Below are positions 1-10,495 of a stretch of DNA of 64,000 bases, piece after piece. The notes beneath the pieces were generated by a model, which saw only the letters and a list, made by a program, of their open reading frames with translations, had not been told where the DNA came from and made no database searches. This DNA comes from Diogma glabrata. Its lineage: Eukaryota > Arthropoda > Insecta > Diptera > Cylindrotomidae. Each line of letters starts with the position of its first letter. Within the stretch, counting starts at the first letter, position 1. The position numbers were made by a program, and so were the translations under genes. Location of the stretch: contig OY856187.1 in NCBI GenBank assembly GCA_963693315.1, forward strand, positions 112,755,746-112,819,745, read 5' to 3'.

Positions 1-1392
1 TTTAGAAATTTATTACAAAACTAACACGAAACATCAATACGTTGCCGGAAAATCATAACAGATCATAAATTTACATAATTTAGTGAAAAGATGATACAAT
101 CAGCAAACTACTCAAAAATCTCTCCATTTAGCGTTTCGAGAAAATATTACTAAATCACAAATTAATATTTCTTTAAAATTCCAAAAGCATTGTAAAAATT
201 AAATAAAATCAAACTCTTTTCAAAATTCAAAAAATATTCCAAAAACTAGAATAAATCAAATCCTTAAACTTTTTTAAATTCCAATAATATTCCAAAAATT
301 CTTAAAAATTCAAACTTCCAAAATTCTAAAAATATTGCAAAAATTATTACAAAATCCAAAATTCAAACTTTTTTCAAAATTCAAAAAATTATAATAAAAT
401 CAAAAATTTTAAATTTTTCAAAATTCTAAAAATATTCCAAAAATTCTTACAAAATCAAAAATTAAAATTTCCAAAATTCTAAAAATATTGCAAAAATTAT
501 TACAAAATCGAACATACAAACTTTTTTCAAAATATTTCAAAAACTATAACAAATTCAAAAATTTCCATGTCCAATTTCATTTGCAATTACATTTCCGTCA
601 TAAAAACCAGCTACATTTTTTTTCCAAAAAATTGGCTAAAAAATAAATGAAATAATTTTTTGACACACTTGACATTATTTTTTTGACAAACTTATAATGC
701 CATAATTCTCTATAATAATAATGTAATTTCATGGCATACAAATTATTAATCCAAAAAATTGGGTAAAAAAGTAAATAAAAATCTTTCTTTTGACACACTT
801 AACAACATTTTTTTGACAAAATTATAATGCCATAATTCTCAATAATAATAATAAATTTCATTTCAAACAAACAATTAATTTTATTTTTTTCCAAAAAATT
901 GGGTACAAAAATAAATAAAAATCTTTCTTTTGACACACGACAACATTTTTTTGACAAACTTATAATGCAAAAATCTAGATTTTGGTCTCATATACCAATC
1001 CCGACCATCAAGATTTCTCCAAATTCAATGTTCCTACTCGTAATCACTTAAAATGAACATTTTTAAGCAAAATATATGCAAATTTCCTTGTTTTGATACA
1101 TTTGACGATTTTTTTGACACACTTCCGGTACAGTTTCCGAACACATCGTCTTTTCGGCTCTTCCCATTGAGTAATCTTATTTTTAGAAAAAAAATTTTGA
1201 AATCCGTCCAGCGGTTACCTAGATTCCGTAGGAATTGTGACGGACGGCCGGACAGCCGGCCGACATACATTTTTTTTTTGCTTTTTTAGAATCAGTAGGT
1301 CCTAAAACATCGAGAAATGCCAAAAAAAGTGGGTGTAAGAATTTCACTTTGAGTTCATGAATTTAATACTTAGGTCTTTCAGACCGAAGTAA
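1..1392 (-). mobile_element. Family-H repeat copy A (HINE/INE-1-like), 3' end outside window
   Basis: Seen: the copy reads from its 5' end at 1392 towards position 1. The 5' terminus is a near-palindrome, arms ACTTCGGTCT and AGACCTAAGT around a GAA loop. It is followed by the block shared by all copies: the CCCACTTTTTTTGGC stretch, a GGCCGTC/GACGGCC-rich patch near 1238-1262, and a set of GACACACTTGACA motifs around 600-950. The body from about 180 to 560 is a degenerate ~56-bp AT-rich minisatellite. At position 1 it still matches the block that lies about 200 bp inside the 3' end of other copies, so the element continues off the window. Non-coding; no transposase. Classification as a HINE/Helentron derivative rests on the 3' structure visible in copies B-E and G. 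Confidence 0.75.
180..560. repeat. Degenerate ~56-bp AT-rich minisatellite in copy A
   Basis: Units on this strand read roughly as a run of CCAAAAATATT, then TTACAAAATC, then AAACTTTTTC, then AAAATTC. Spacing is near 56 bp, best measured in copy B where unit starts fall at 13325, 13381 and 13437. The same array lies inside every family-H copy but varies in length. Confidence 0.7.
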
Positions 1393-1727
1393 TACGCATG
1401 TTAGTACATTTAGTTTGGTGGAATGTTGCAAATACGTTTAAATAGAGACCAAACGTAATAATTTTTAGAGTATGGATCTCGAACATCCATTAAATTTCCA
1501 ATACATAATTTTTATATTTTATCTTATTGATAAAACTGAAAATCACCTATTCATAACACAAATTACTTTTCTATTAAAACTGTAATAAATAATTTTTATT
1601 TTTATTCCACTTTGAATTTAAATCTCTTATGCAAAAAGTAAATACAATAAATCAAAAAAAAAACTTGTTCTTTCTTCTTAATTAAAGTTTTTCTTGTTTT
1701 TTGTTCAAGATTTCATGCTTAATTTTT

Positions 1728-1751
1728 AATAATAATGATGATGATGATGAA
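1728..1751. repeat. (TAA)n(TGA)n microsatellite
   Basis: A run of TAATAA followed by five ATG/TGA trinucleotides. Confidence 0.9.
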
Positions 1752-1847
1752 TGAACAACGAAAAGATACAGTTACAATATAAATAAAAACAAAGACCCAC
1801 CATATATTATGTCAATAAGAGTATCTCCAAAAATGTGAAATATTCAG

Positions 1848-1938
1848 GGAGGGGCGATAATTAGGAGGCTTCAAGATGCACCAGAAAATACATGTTGTAA
1901 AAAGAGAAAGATACCCACAAGCTCGTATATTATCACCT
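1848..1938 (+). other. Candidate internal exon of unknown host gene
   Basis: Seen: a 91-bp segment preceded by a plausible 3' splice site (AAATATTCAG) and followed by a strong 5' splice site (CCT|GTAAGTATT). Only one frame is open across it; it begins GGAIIRRLQDAPENT and has a basic patch CCKKRK. Base composition is less AT-rich than the flanks. Length 91 would leave the next exon in phase 1. I do not recognise the protein. In AT-rich DNA a chance ORF of 30 codons with good splice sites is possible, so this is a lead rather than a gene call. Confidence 0.3.
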
Positions 1939-3766
1939 GTAAGTATTCTATTATTGTTAACAATCAGAAACATTTCTCGTTTCGTAACTCAACAATTTTG
2001 TTTCTTAGCCTTTTCAGTGTTAATTAATTTTTATATATAAATATATATAAACCAATCAATTTAATTAAGTTAACTTTATAAAGATAAAAATGTAAACAAA
2101 ATTGTTGATTGGTTAAATTAAATCGATTAATCAAAGTCAACAAATAAATTAATAATTAAAAAATAAAATAAATTCCGTATTATTCAAGTAAATCAATTTG
2201 TCTTAATTATAATTTTGTTGTTATTCTTTATGTAAAGGGGGGAACGATAATGTTGTTTGTTATGATTATAGATACTTCTTCGTGTGTATATGCGAGTATA
2301 TCAGTTATCATATATTCGTTTTCCTAAAGATAATGTGTAAATAAGATATCTTAATTATTATCATGCGGGTTAAATTGGATAAAGCTTCCCCGTTTCGAAT
2401 TTGATATATATATACATATATGAAAACGGATAAGGAAATAATTAACTATATAACAAATCTGTTGGTTTGTATCAATTTAATCAAAAAACAGTTTGGGTTA
2501 TATAAATTTAAATGTTAGCTTTGTTGTTTTGTAACGAAAAAGTAATACAAATTTATACCATAAGAACATATTCCAAAAAAATGATTTATTTATTTTTAAA
2601 CTTTTATGGATTCCAATAAAAAATGACACTTAAAGTAATCCAAACAATGTGGTTACCCAAAATATGATTTTTGTTTTACAATCAATAAATAAAAAACCCA
2701 TATTGTTCATATAGGTATACATTTTAACAATAACCGTAAACACACAATTAGAAGTGACTTCTTGATGTTTGCCCTATACAATATAATAAAATAATTTGAG
2801 GAAAGGTAGAGGATTTCAAGAAATTATCTTTTGTTTAGTAGAAAATAAACTTTCATAATTCCTTTATTCCTGTTTAGGATAACTAATAAATAACACCTGG
2901 GCGGCAATTCTAATAAAAAGAAATTTTTTTCTGGATAAGGTTGATTAGAAAATTTACGATTTTTTCTTAAAATTTTTCTAAGATTATTAAGGGTTGAGAT
3001 GGTAATACATAGTATAACACTACTACTGTGTGATTTTAATGAGTGAATTTATTTTATTGTTGTACCAAGAACACAATTTTAAAATAATATATATTTGGTT
3101 TAATGCTGATTTTCAACCTCTTTGTTTGTACCATAAATTGTTCGTTTGGGTTTCCTCTCAAGTATTGAAAGGATTCTCCAATCGATTGTAGTCAAAGTCA
3201 AAAATTAACTTCTATTTGTTAACACAGTTGAAATTAACGTAAAGTGTAAGTTAGAGATCAACGTTTCCCCTGATATAGAACAATTTTAGCTCCCATATAA
3301 TTCTAACTTCGCTTTGTACGTTGATATCGAGATGGAGAGCTCATGTGATTCAAAATACAGAAGCAAATTATTAATATTGGTAGCAACAATTACGTGGGTA
3401 TGCACTGTCTAGTCATCAATATCTAGGAGTCCAACACAGCTGAATTGAACGACTCAAAGCTGATTCGATTCTATATAAAAATTTAAATATTTGACATACA
3501 AATATAATATTGATTTTCCATATTTTTCATAACATAATAAAGAAATTAATTTAAACATCAGTAAACCGACATAAAACAGGACAAACAAAAAAAAATTAAA
3601 AAATATAATAATTTTTTTAAATAACGAAAATTAATTATTCAAAAGAGCCGTTTGTTTCTTGTATTTATTTTCATTAAAAAATTTCTTTCTCAAATAATTT
3701 TGGATGCCAATTAATTAATTTAAAGTTAATTAATTTAATATTACGAAAGCATTATCACATAAAAAA

Positions 3767-5240
3767 TTTTTTTTTTTTTTTTTATTTATTTATTAAATTT
3801 ATACCCAAAAGTTTACACTGTACAGGGTAAATATATTGTTAAATAACATTATTATTCACAATGCATAAAAATACATAATAATTTCAATATGAGAACTACT
3901 TTATGTAATTGTGTGTAGATCATTTAATTTAAGTTTAACTACTAATATGTTACGTTATTAATTATTCTGATAATAATAATCATTATACTAATTAATTATT
4001 AAATAAATATCTTAACTAGTTATTTGTGTTTATTACATAAACCAAGACGTAAATCAAGATACAATTAAAAAAAAAACAAATTTACAAAAAGCAAATAATA
4101 CAAAATCTCACATCAAATCAGATCCGAGTCCTATACCTATCGGTATCATGCCATTCATCAAATACCTGTTTCTTTAACAGTTCTTTAAATTAATTGATAG
4201 ATCTGATACGTTTCATCGTAGAAGGAAGTAAATTATATAAATTGAGACCCATAAAGAATACATTATTTCCAGCTCGAGCTGTTTTTACATTAGGGATGTA
4301 GAAATGGGATTGTCTTCGTGTGGAGTAGGAGTGTACACTTGTAAGTGTATTCAAATTGATACTACACTTGAGACTATTGGTGTTTATTTTATGTATAAAC
4401 AGTATTAGATGATATTTCATCATACATTCGATAGGAAGGATACGGTAACTATACAAGTCTTTGGTGTGTGTAAGTCTCGGCAGTTTCATTATAACTTTCA
4501 AAGCCTTATTTTGCAAGACTTGTATGGTATTAATAATATCTGTAGAAGCTGCAGGGTGCCAAATTACATTCATATAACTGAAGTGACTATGCAGATGAGC
4601 AAAATAAACAAGCCATGTGGTTTTTTCATCAATGTTGTTTCTAATTTTGTTTAGCGCAAATATAAACGGTGTAATTTTCTTTTTAATCATTTTTATATGC
4701 TCCTTAAATGATAGTTTTGAGTCTATAATAATCCCTAGGAATTTAAAATATTCTACTTGAAAAATTTTTTCAGAACTAAAATTAAAAAAATTTGGAAAAT
4801 TTGTTGGTAGTTGTTTGTTATCAAATATTATATATTTGGTTTTATTTAAATTCACAGATAGTTTATTTGAAACAAACCATGTTTGGATAGCTTTTAGATC
4901 TCTTTCCATTTTACTCACAAGCTCTTCTGCCGAAGAAGCTGAATACACCAATGTCGAGTCATCAGCGAATAGTTGTAACATTCCAAGTAGATCAAGATTG
5001 AAAATATCATTCACATAAAAATTAAATAACAAAGGACCAATAATTGAACCCTGAGGTACCCCTGCTATTATATTTTGTTCAACGCTGTAGGTATTATTAA
5101 TGATTGTTCGTTGTTTTCGAGAGTGAAAATAATTTTCCAGTAACGCTCGAGTTTTATCACACAAATTAATAGATTTCAACTTCTCCATCAGAATTATATG
5201 ACTTATACAATCAAATACTTTTTGTATGTCGATGAACATT
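3767..5240 (-). mobile_element. 5'-truncated non-LTR retrotransposon (L2/jockey-superfamily type)
   Basis: Seen: a reverse-transcriptase ORF on the minus strand, a ~330-bp 3' UTR from 4117 down to about 3784, and a T17 run on the plus strand (3767-3783), which is the poly(A) tail of a minus-strand insertion. The 5' part (endonuclease and the first RT blocks) is absent, as expected for target-primed insertions that terminate early. The 5' junction coincides with a small tandem repeat at 5240-5290. I could not identify a target-site duplication. Confidence 0.85.
4118..5237 (-). pseudogene. Reverse transcriptase C-terminal half of LINE
   Basis: The reading frame starts inside the RT palm domain at FIDIQKVFD, about residue 34 of the open frame; the preceding residues derive from the junction repeat and are not homologous. 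Visible motifs: GVPQGSIIGPLLF at about residues 92-104, the catalytic FADD box (the usual YADD/FADD) at about 123-126, a thumb region, and a C-terminal SYSTRR...NLLP stretch common in L2/CR1/jockey-type RTs. An in-frame TAA at 4190-4192 interrupts the frame, but the same frame continues with KELLKKQVFDEWH and ends at TGA 4118-4120, so the true C-terminus lies 24 codons downstream of the stop. The protein once copied element RNA at the target site. This copy is dead: it lacks the endonuclease and the RT N-terminus and carries the stop. Clade assignment (L2 versus CR1/jockey) is uncertain. Confidence 0.88.
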
Positions 5241-5290
5241 ATAAATGTTAAATAAATGTTAAATCGTAATATAAATGTTAAATCGTAAAA
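5240..5290. repeat. Short tandem repeat at LINE 5' junction
   Basis: Two to three copies of ATAAATGTTAAATCGTA-like units. It adds a false N-terminal extension to the RT reading frame. Confidence 0.8.
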
Positions 5291-5639
5291 TAATTCAATA
5301 TCTCGAGAATTACTACAACATTTTAAATTGCGCATGATAACTTAAATACATTTCTTTCCCTTCGTTTTTGATTATTTGTAACTCATGACATGTGTGTGCA
5401 ATGTACATATATGTGCTAAGGCATGTTACGACATGTCATGTGCATGGTACTTTATGTGCTGTAATGACACATTTTTGTTAAAATAAAATTATTTCTTATC
5501 CAACCTTAATTTTAACGAAAATAAAGAACAATTTCTTTACGAAGAAAAGAAAAATATATATGTCGTAGTCAATATCTACCAGCATGTCAAAAAAACAAAA
5601 TTCATCAGAGATCAATACTTGAACTGTAGGTACTTCGTA

Positions 5640-7240
5640 CTATTTAGACGACCTATTAGGCCATCGATCAAGGGAAGGAATTAAACGTTTTTCTTGGTCA
5701 GAAGATTAATAGGATGAGAGTCTAAACATAACCTCAGAACTCTTCTGAATTAACACCACTGGCGAGCACTCAATCAGGAACATCAGGATTCTTCGATTAC
5801 GCCCATTTGAAGCATTTGATCATTTTCGGCATAGATTTTTACTTGAGCAGCTGACGTTGTGGGATAATGCGTCTGTTCAGCAGGGATATTTTCACCAACA
5901 TCTATTAAATATTAAACCAACGAAGTCTTTTAGAAAATGGCCAGAGGAGAGTTCATGTATTTTGACGTTATCAGACTCAACTCCTGACAACTTACTAACA
6001 AATGAAGGAACGATACCAAAAGTCTCTCAGAAATCGATCCCAAGGTAGAGCTCTTTACGCAAACCCAGAACAAGATGAAACCACATTGATTTAGTCATTC
6101 AGGGAGTCATTTAGACTTTAGAGTGATACGTACAAACATATTTCCCAAAATTTTATTGATTGCAAACTTGCAATAAGAAATGCCAACGGATCTAACAACT
6201 CCAAGGAATTTCTTCACAATATACTCATAGAGGCTCCACTTTCCAGAAGTCCTAAAATGAATATATGCGGCCAAGGATCCCTTATACCAAAAACAATTGA
6301 TGAAATTTTTTTTATTTAGCGTATGGTTTTTGTTGTGACACATTAAAAAATAAAAATAAAACTTAAAATATGTAGATTTTCCTTTGAAATCTACATAAAA
6401 CAAAACATGAATACACATTAAATTGCGCGTCTTTTAGTTAAAAATTAAAAAGTAAAATATTAAAATATTTGAACATTGGGTAGTATATTTGAACATTAAA
6501 TGTTTACATCGAGTGAGTCTATCCATGCTACTACATCGGGAGTTGCCAATTGGATGTCTGAGATGTCGCCATTGTATCGTCAAATTGGACATACAGTTGC
6601 AATGTGTTTTATGGTTTGTTGTGGAGCTCCGCAGCAGTATCATTGAGAGGACTTTGAGATGCCCTACTTGTAGAAAGAATCAGCACAACGTCCATGATTC
6701 GTTATGCTGATTCTTTCTACAAATGGGCATCTCAGAGTCCCCTCAATGTGACTGCGGAGCAGTATTGATGTATTGATGAAAAACAAGCGTTTGAAAACAG
6801 TTTATGCAACATCCAATAACGACTATAGCGTTAAAGGTGTCGAAAATATGTTTTATTAAATTGAAATGATCTGCAAAAAATGGCGTTTAATCCTCCTTCT
6901 GTTGAGGCAGGTTCAACTCGACTTAAGTAACCATGTTCGTCATTTGGATCCTGAATATCACATTTAAAACAGAGAACATTATCAGCAGATGATAATGGTA
7001 TTGACTGTGCTCAGGGCAAGGGCAAGTTATTAAAAAGAGCCTCAGTCCGAGTACTGGTCCCACATTCGCGCTTGCGAAATCCTCCGCTCTTAGACTCGAC
7101 TGTTGATATTGCGACACTCTTAATGGTTCTTGGGATTAACGCAGCCGTCCGTAGAAGTAGATGTCCTAAATCACGTAGTGCCTCTGTCAGGGGCTGCATG
7201 GGTATTGGTGTTAACCTGTCAGTTGACTGAAAACGCAATG
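5640..7240 (-). pseudogene. Ty3/gypsy retrotransposon relic, copy 3 (gag-PR-RT fragments)
   Basis: Read on the minus strand. At 7240-6900 are gag-like pieces (PLTEALRDLGH, then SSLRAEDF) that match the gag region of the copy at 38.8-40.6 kb. At about 6243-6230 is a protease active-site-like triad (ESGA instead of DSGA). At 6046-6031 is LGIDF, the conserved end of the protease domain, seen as GIDFW in the copy at 21.9 kb. At 5768-5735 is the RT block CSPVVLIQKSS, followed by a degraded LTKK...PL.DGL segment to about 5640. Several frameshifts and stops separate these blocks and no LTR is evident. This is a decayed copy of the same family as the two plus-strand relics in this window. It is inert; the order gag-PR-RT supports the orientation. 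Confidence 0.75.
6627..6759. repeat. Hairpin: ~60-bp inverted repeat with 9-nt loop
   Basis: Arm 1 (6627-6690) starts CTCCGCAGCAGTATCATTG; arm 2 (6700-6759) is its reverse complement with a handful of mismatches and small gaps. The loop is 6691-6699. It lies within the gypsy copy-3 region and is GC-richer than its surroundings. Confidence 0.85.
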
Positions 7241-8234
7241 ACAGGATTGGAGACTAATTGTTTTGTAACTCCTGGTCGACATCCTGTTAATGTATGCTGA
7301 TCCTGTTATACCTTTTAGATCTCGTTTCTTTAGCCTATCCACCCTTTGCATATAGTGTCTTATCCTGTTAACGAAGCCCGTTATATATGAAACTTCAACC
7401 GGATATCGCAATCCTTTACCTCCTGAATAGCCTCTCGGCAAAAAAAACAAAAAATTATGATACTAAGGCCATTGTTACTTTAGCAAGAATCTCACGAGCC
7501 GCCTTCAAGAATGCCATGTAAGATCTGACTGGATTGGCCCCTAACAACCAAATTCTACAGAACAAATTCTTCCACAGCATTAATGAGAAAACCAATACCT
7601 ACCAGGATATGAGTCTCAATGCTCTTATGGTCATAATCCATAGCTACTTATAATATAAAGAAAGGTAAGAAAAATGCGTTGAATTTTGAAAAGGGTTACG
7701 AGTACAAACTTTGAGGGTTTATGTTCTTTACTTGATTGTACTGTACAAACTTTGGGGATTGATAGTGCTCCATTAAAAACAATTTTACAATTTTTTAGAT
7801 TTTTTTGCCAACCCCCTTGTGTGACTGTCAATAATTAGGAATTTTTTCTTAGGTGACAAACGTCTTTATTTTGTAGCCAATTTAATGCGTATAAAAGTTT
7901 AAAAAAAATATTAGTTCGTTAGTTAGGGATTTTTGAGATTAATTAAACTCAAGTAAGTAAAGAAGTAGTTGGAATTTTTTCAATCCAAAAATATGGTATG
8001 AAGTTTCTCAGAAAAAAACTCCTCTTCACATTTCTCGTGTTTTGGATGAATTCGAAACTTCCTCGTCAGTGCCTGGTTCGAATCCTTAGGCAGACACGCT
8101 TTCGATTACGCCATTGAGGTGATGACAGTTTTGAAGTTGAAACTTTTTCATCAATTTTTCCACTGTCTTTAGACAGAAATGTTTATGGAAATGTTTTTAC
8201 ATTATATGGGATTTTTCGCATTAGTTTAGCTCGT
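7241..8234. other. Moderately GC-rich to AT-rich spacer without recognised gene
   Basis: 7241-7650 is less AT-rich than average and may be upstream gag or leader of the minus-strand gypsy relic, but I could not match it to a domain. 7650-8234 is AT-rich and non-coding. A tRNA B-box-like GGTTCGAATCC sits at about 8073 without a matching A box or cloverleaf. Confidence 0.5.
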
Positions 8235-8256
8235 TAGTATTTTTCCCATAGAATAC

Positions 8257-8921
8257 GATAAAAAATTTTAAAAAAATTTTAAGGGTAGTTTTTTTTCCTT
8301 ATTTTGGGGTTTTAAAGCTTGAAATCAATTTTTCGAAATGTTTGATATATACTTTTTTGATTTATGTTCTTTTAAACTTAGTTTTAAATATGCACTTTCA
8401 AATAATTCTTGTCGCGTGATTGAAAAAATATCGCTGTATGTATTAGAGGGCTGAAATTAAAAAGTCACAGTTTTAACGTATAGTTCTAAAACTTCAAGAT
8501 TTTTGATCTCGGAAATAGCACCAAGTAGGAAACTTTTGCTTATGACAATGTTGTCTTAAAATTTTACGTAGATTACGGATACATTTTTCGATTTGCAAGA
8601 CTCGGCCATTTAAAAAATATTGGCCGCAATATTGGAGTCGCCATTTTTAATATTAATAATTTGACACCAGATTTGGATTCAATGACCATTATTATCTTAT
8701 AATACATTCTTCGAAATTTAATTTCCGTTTTACAGCACAAGATATAATGTGAAAACTGGTTTCGGAGGTGTCTTTTAACCTTCAGTGCTCTCTAGCGCTC
8801 ACATCGATACTTCTTCCATCAAAAAATTTAAAAAAACGTGTCCTACATTTTGAAAAATTGATTTTAAACTTTAAAACTCCAAAATAAGGGAGAATATTAC
8901 CCTAAAAAAATATGTAAATAC
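8257..8921. mobile_element. Nested ~660-bp inverted-repeat element (MITE-like)
   Basis: The inverted copy of this region at 17.2 kb runs straight through the junction (GTAGAATAC then TCTATAGTGG), whereas here 660 bp intervene, flanked on both sides by AATAC (8252-8256 and 8917-8921). That empty-site comparison defines the insertion and suggests a 5-bp target duplication. The ends are inverted: 8275-8345 and 8840-8910 share a ~65-bp imperfect inverted repeat built around CCTTATTTTGG / CCAAAATAAGG. The interior is non-coding. Confidence 0.75.
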
Positions 8922-10495
8922 TCTTATAGTGGAGTCATATTAGTAAAAAAAAGTGATATATTTGATGTAAGAGCAAAGTTGAATTTTTTTTTTGTTTTCT
9001 GTTAGGGACATAAAAGTAAATGGGCATGTAATTATTTAGCAAATTTGGAAGTCCGGAAGGGCCTCAAAAATGGCTAAAACTGGTTTTTAAGTGTTTTTTG
9101 AGTAGGTCGCTTCACTATTTTTGAAATATTTCGGGCTCTAATGATTTAAATAAAACATGAATAATTTTTGTGATTAAATTTCGAATCCATCTAGGTACTT
9201 TAAAATTGTAACCTAACCTCAAAAAACCAAATCGCGTGACTTTTTTTTTTACTAAATTTATGATAAGGGGCGGAAAAATCGTCGAATTTTCATGAAAATT
9301 TCAGGTAACATGTATTTTAATAGTCTTAGTATGGAATTTAATTTTTATGAAAAAATTTTAATTTTTTCGGTCACAATTGGCATTTTTCGTTAAATTTGGC
9401 CAATGGCGTTATTTTATCAGAAGTCATCCAAAATTAAATTTTTTTTTAATCTGTACTATTTTTATCTACTTTAACATAAGTATAATTAAAATTATGTAGC
9501 CTTAATTTAAATACCCCTTTTTTGGAATTAAAAAAAATTAATTTTTGCATAATTTTGAAATTTTACCATATATACGGTATTATTAAATGTTATATTTTGT
9601 GAAAAAAAAAATTTTTATTGGTTTTACCCAACTTTCTCCTATATTTAAGCGTTACCCCATCTGTTTCTCAAAACAGATTGGAAAAGACACGGACCTGTTG
9701 GTAATTCTAAAATCCTTAGTAGCTTTATGTATGGAGAATATATATCTTAGAAAGCAACCAAAAAAAATCAACACAACATCAGCGATCTTTAATAGAGGAA
9801 AAACAACTGTTTTAGAAATTATAAAAAAATACGAAAAAGACATTTCCGAGTATATGCAATGTTTTTATAATACGAATTCTGCAAAAGAATTCTTAAAAAC
9901 TGAGGAAATCTTAAAAAATAAGGAATTAAGCATAAAGAAGTATATTATATTACTTCAAAAAACAGTTAGTAGTAAAAGATTTGTTCCATGTAAATTGTCC
10001 ATGCTCCCACCAACACATGAAGCACTGTATCAACATTCGTTACGAGTTTATTTTCAAATTCAAACATGGCTTGGTAGAAATAATTTAAATCCATTTGAAT
10101 TTGTTTGGAGACAGTCTGAAGACAGCTTAATGCCAATTACGACAACAAAAGAAGCTGTGCCAAATGTTTTATTACAACATATTAAATGTTCTTGTAGGAC
10201 TGGTTGTAAACGTACTAATTGTAAATGTAGGTCAAGTGGCAAGTTTTGCAACCTTTTATGTGTATTATGCAAAGGCTTAAATTGTTCAAATATTCCTACT
10301 GATGCCGAAGAAAATAATGTTGATGAAAGCAAAGAAGAAGAAAATATTGAAATGAACAATTATGATAATGAGGATGAAAATTATAGCAGTAGTGACTATT
10401 TTGAAAGTGATGCCATTCTAGATACTTCAAGTGAAATTTCCGAAACTCATTCTTATAGCATGTACGAGCCAGTTGTTGAAATAGAAGAAGATATA

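Larger units (their letters stand above)
1393..3766. other. AT-rich non-coding stretch
   Basis: About 2.4 kb of mostly A/T sequence with scattered stop codons in all frames. It contains a short (ATG)n microsatellite at about 1728-1751, TA-rich runs near 2035-2055 and 2405-2420, and one candidate exon at 1848-1938 listed separately. Nothing else is recognisable. Confidence 0.6.

Noticed and set aside
3767..3783. T17 run as a transcription terminator
   Set aside because: It is explained as the poly(A) tail of the minus-strand LINE, at the correct distance beyond the RT stop.
8050..8100. GGTTCGAATCC B-box motif
   Set aside because: No A box at the right distance and no cloverleaf; a single match to a short motif.
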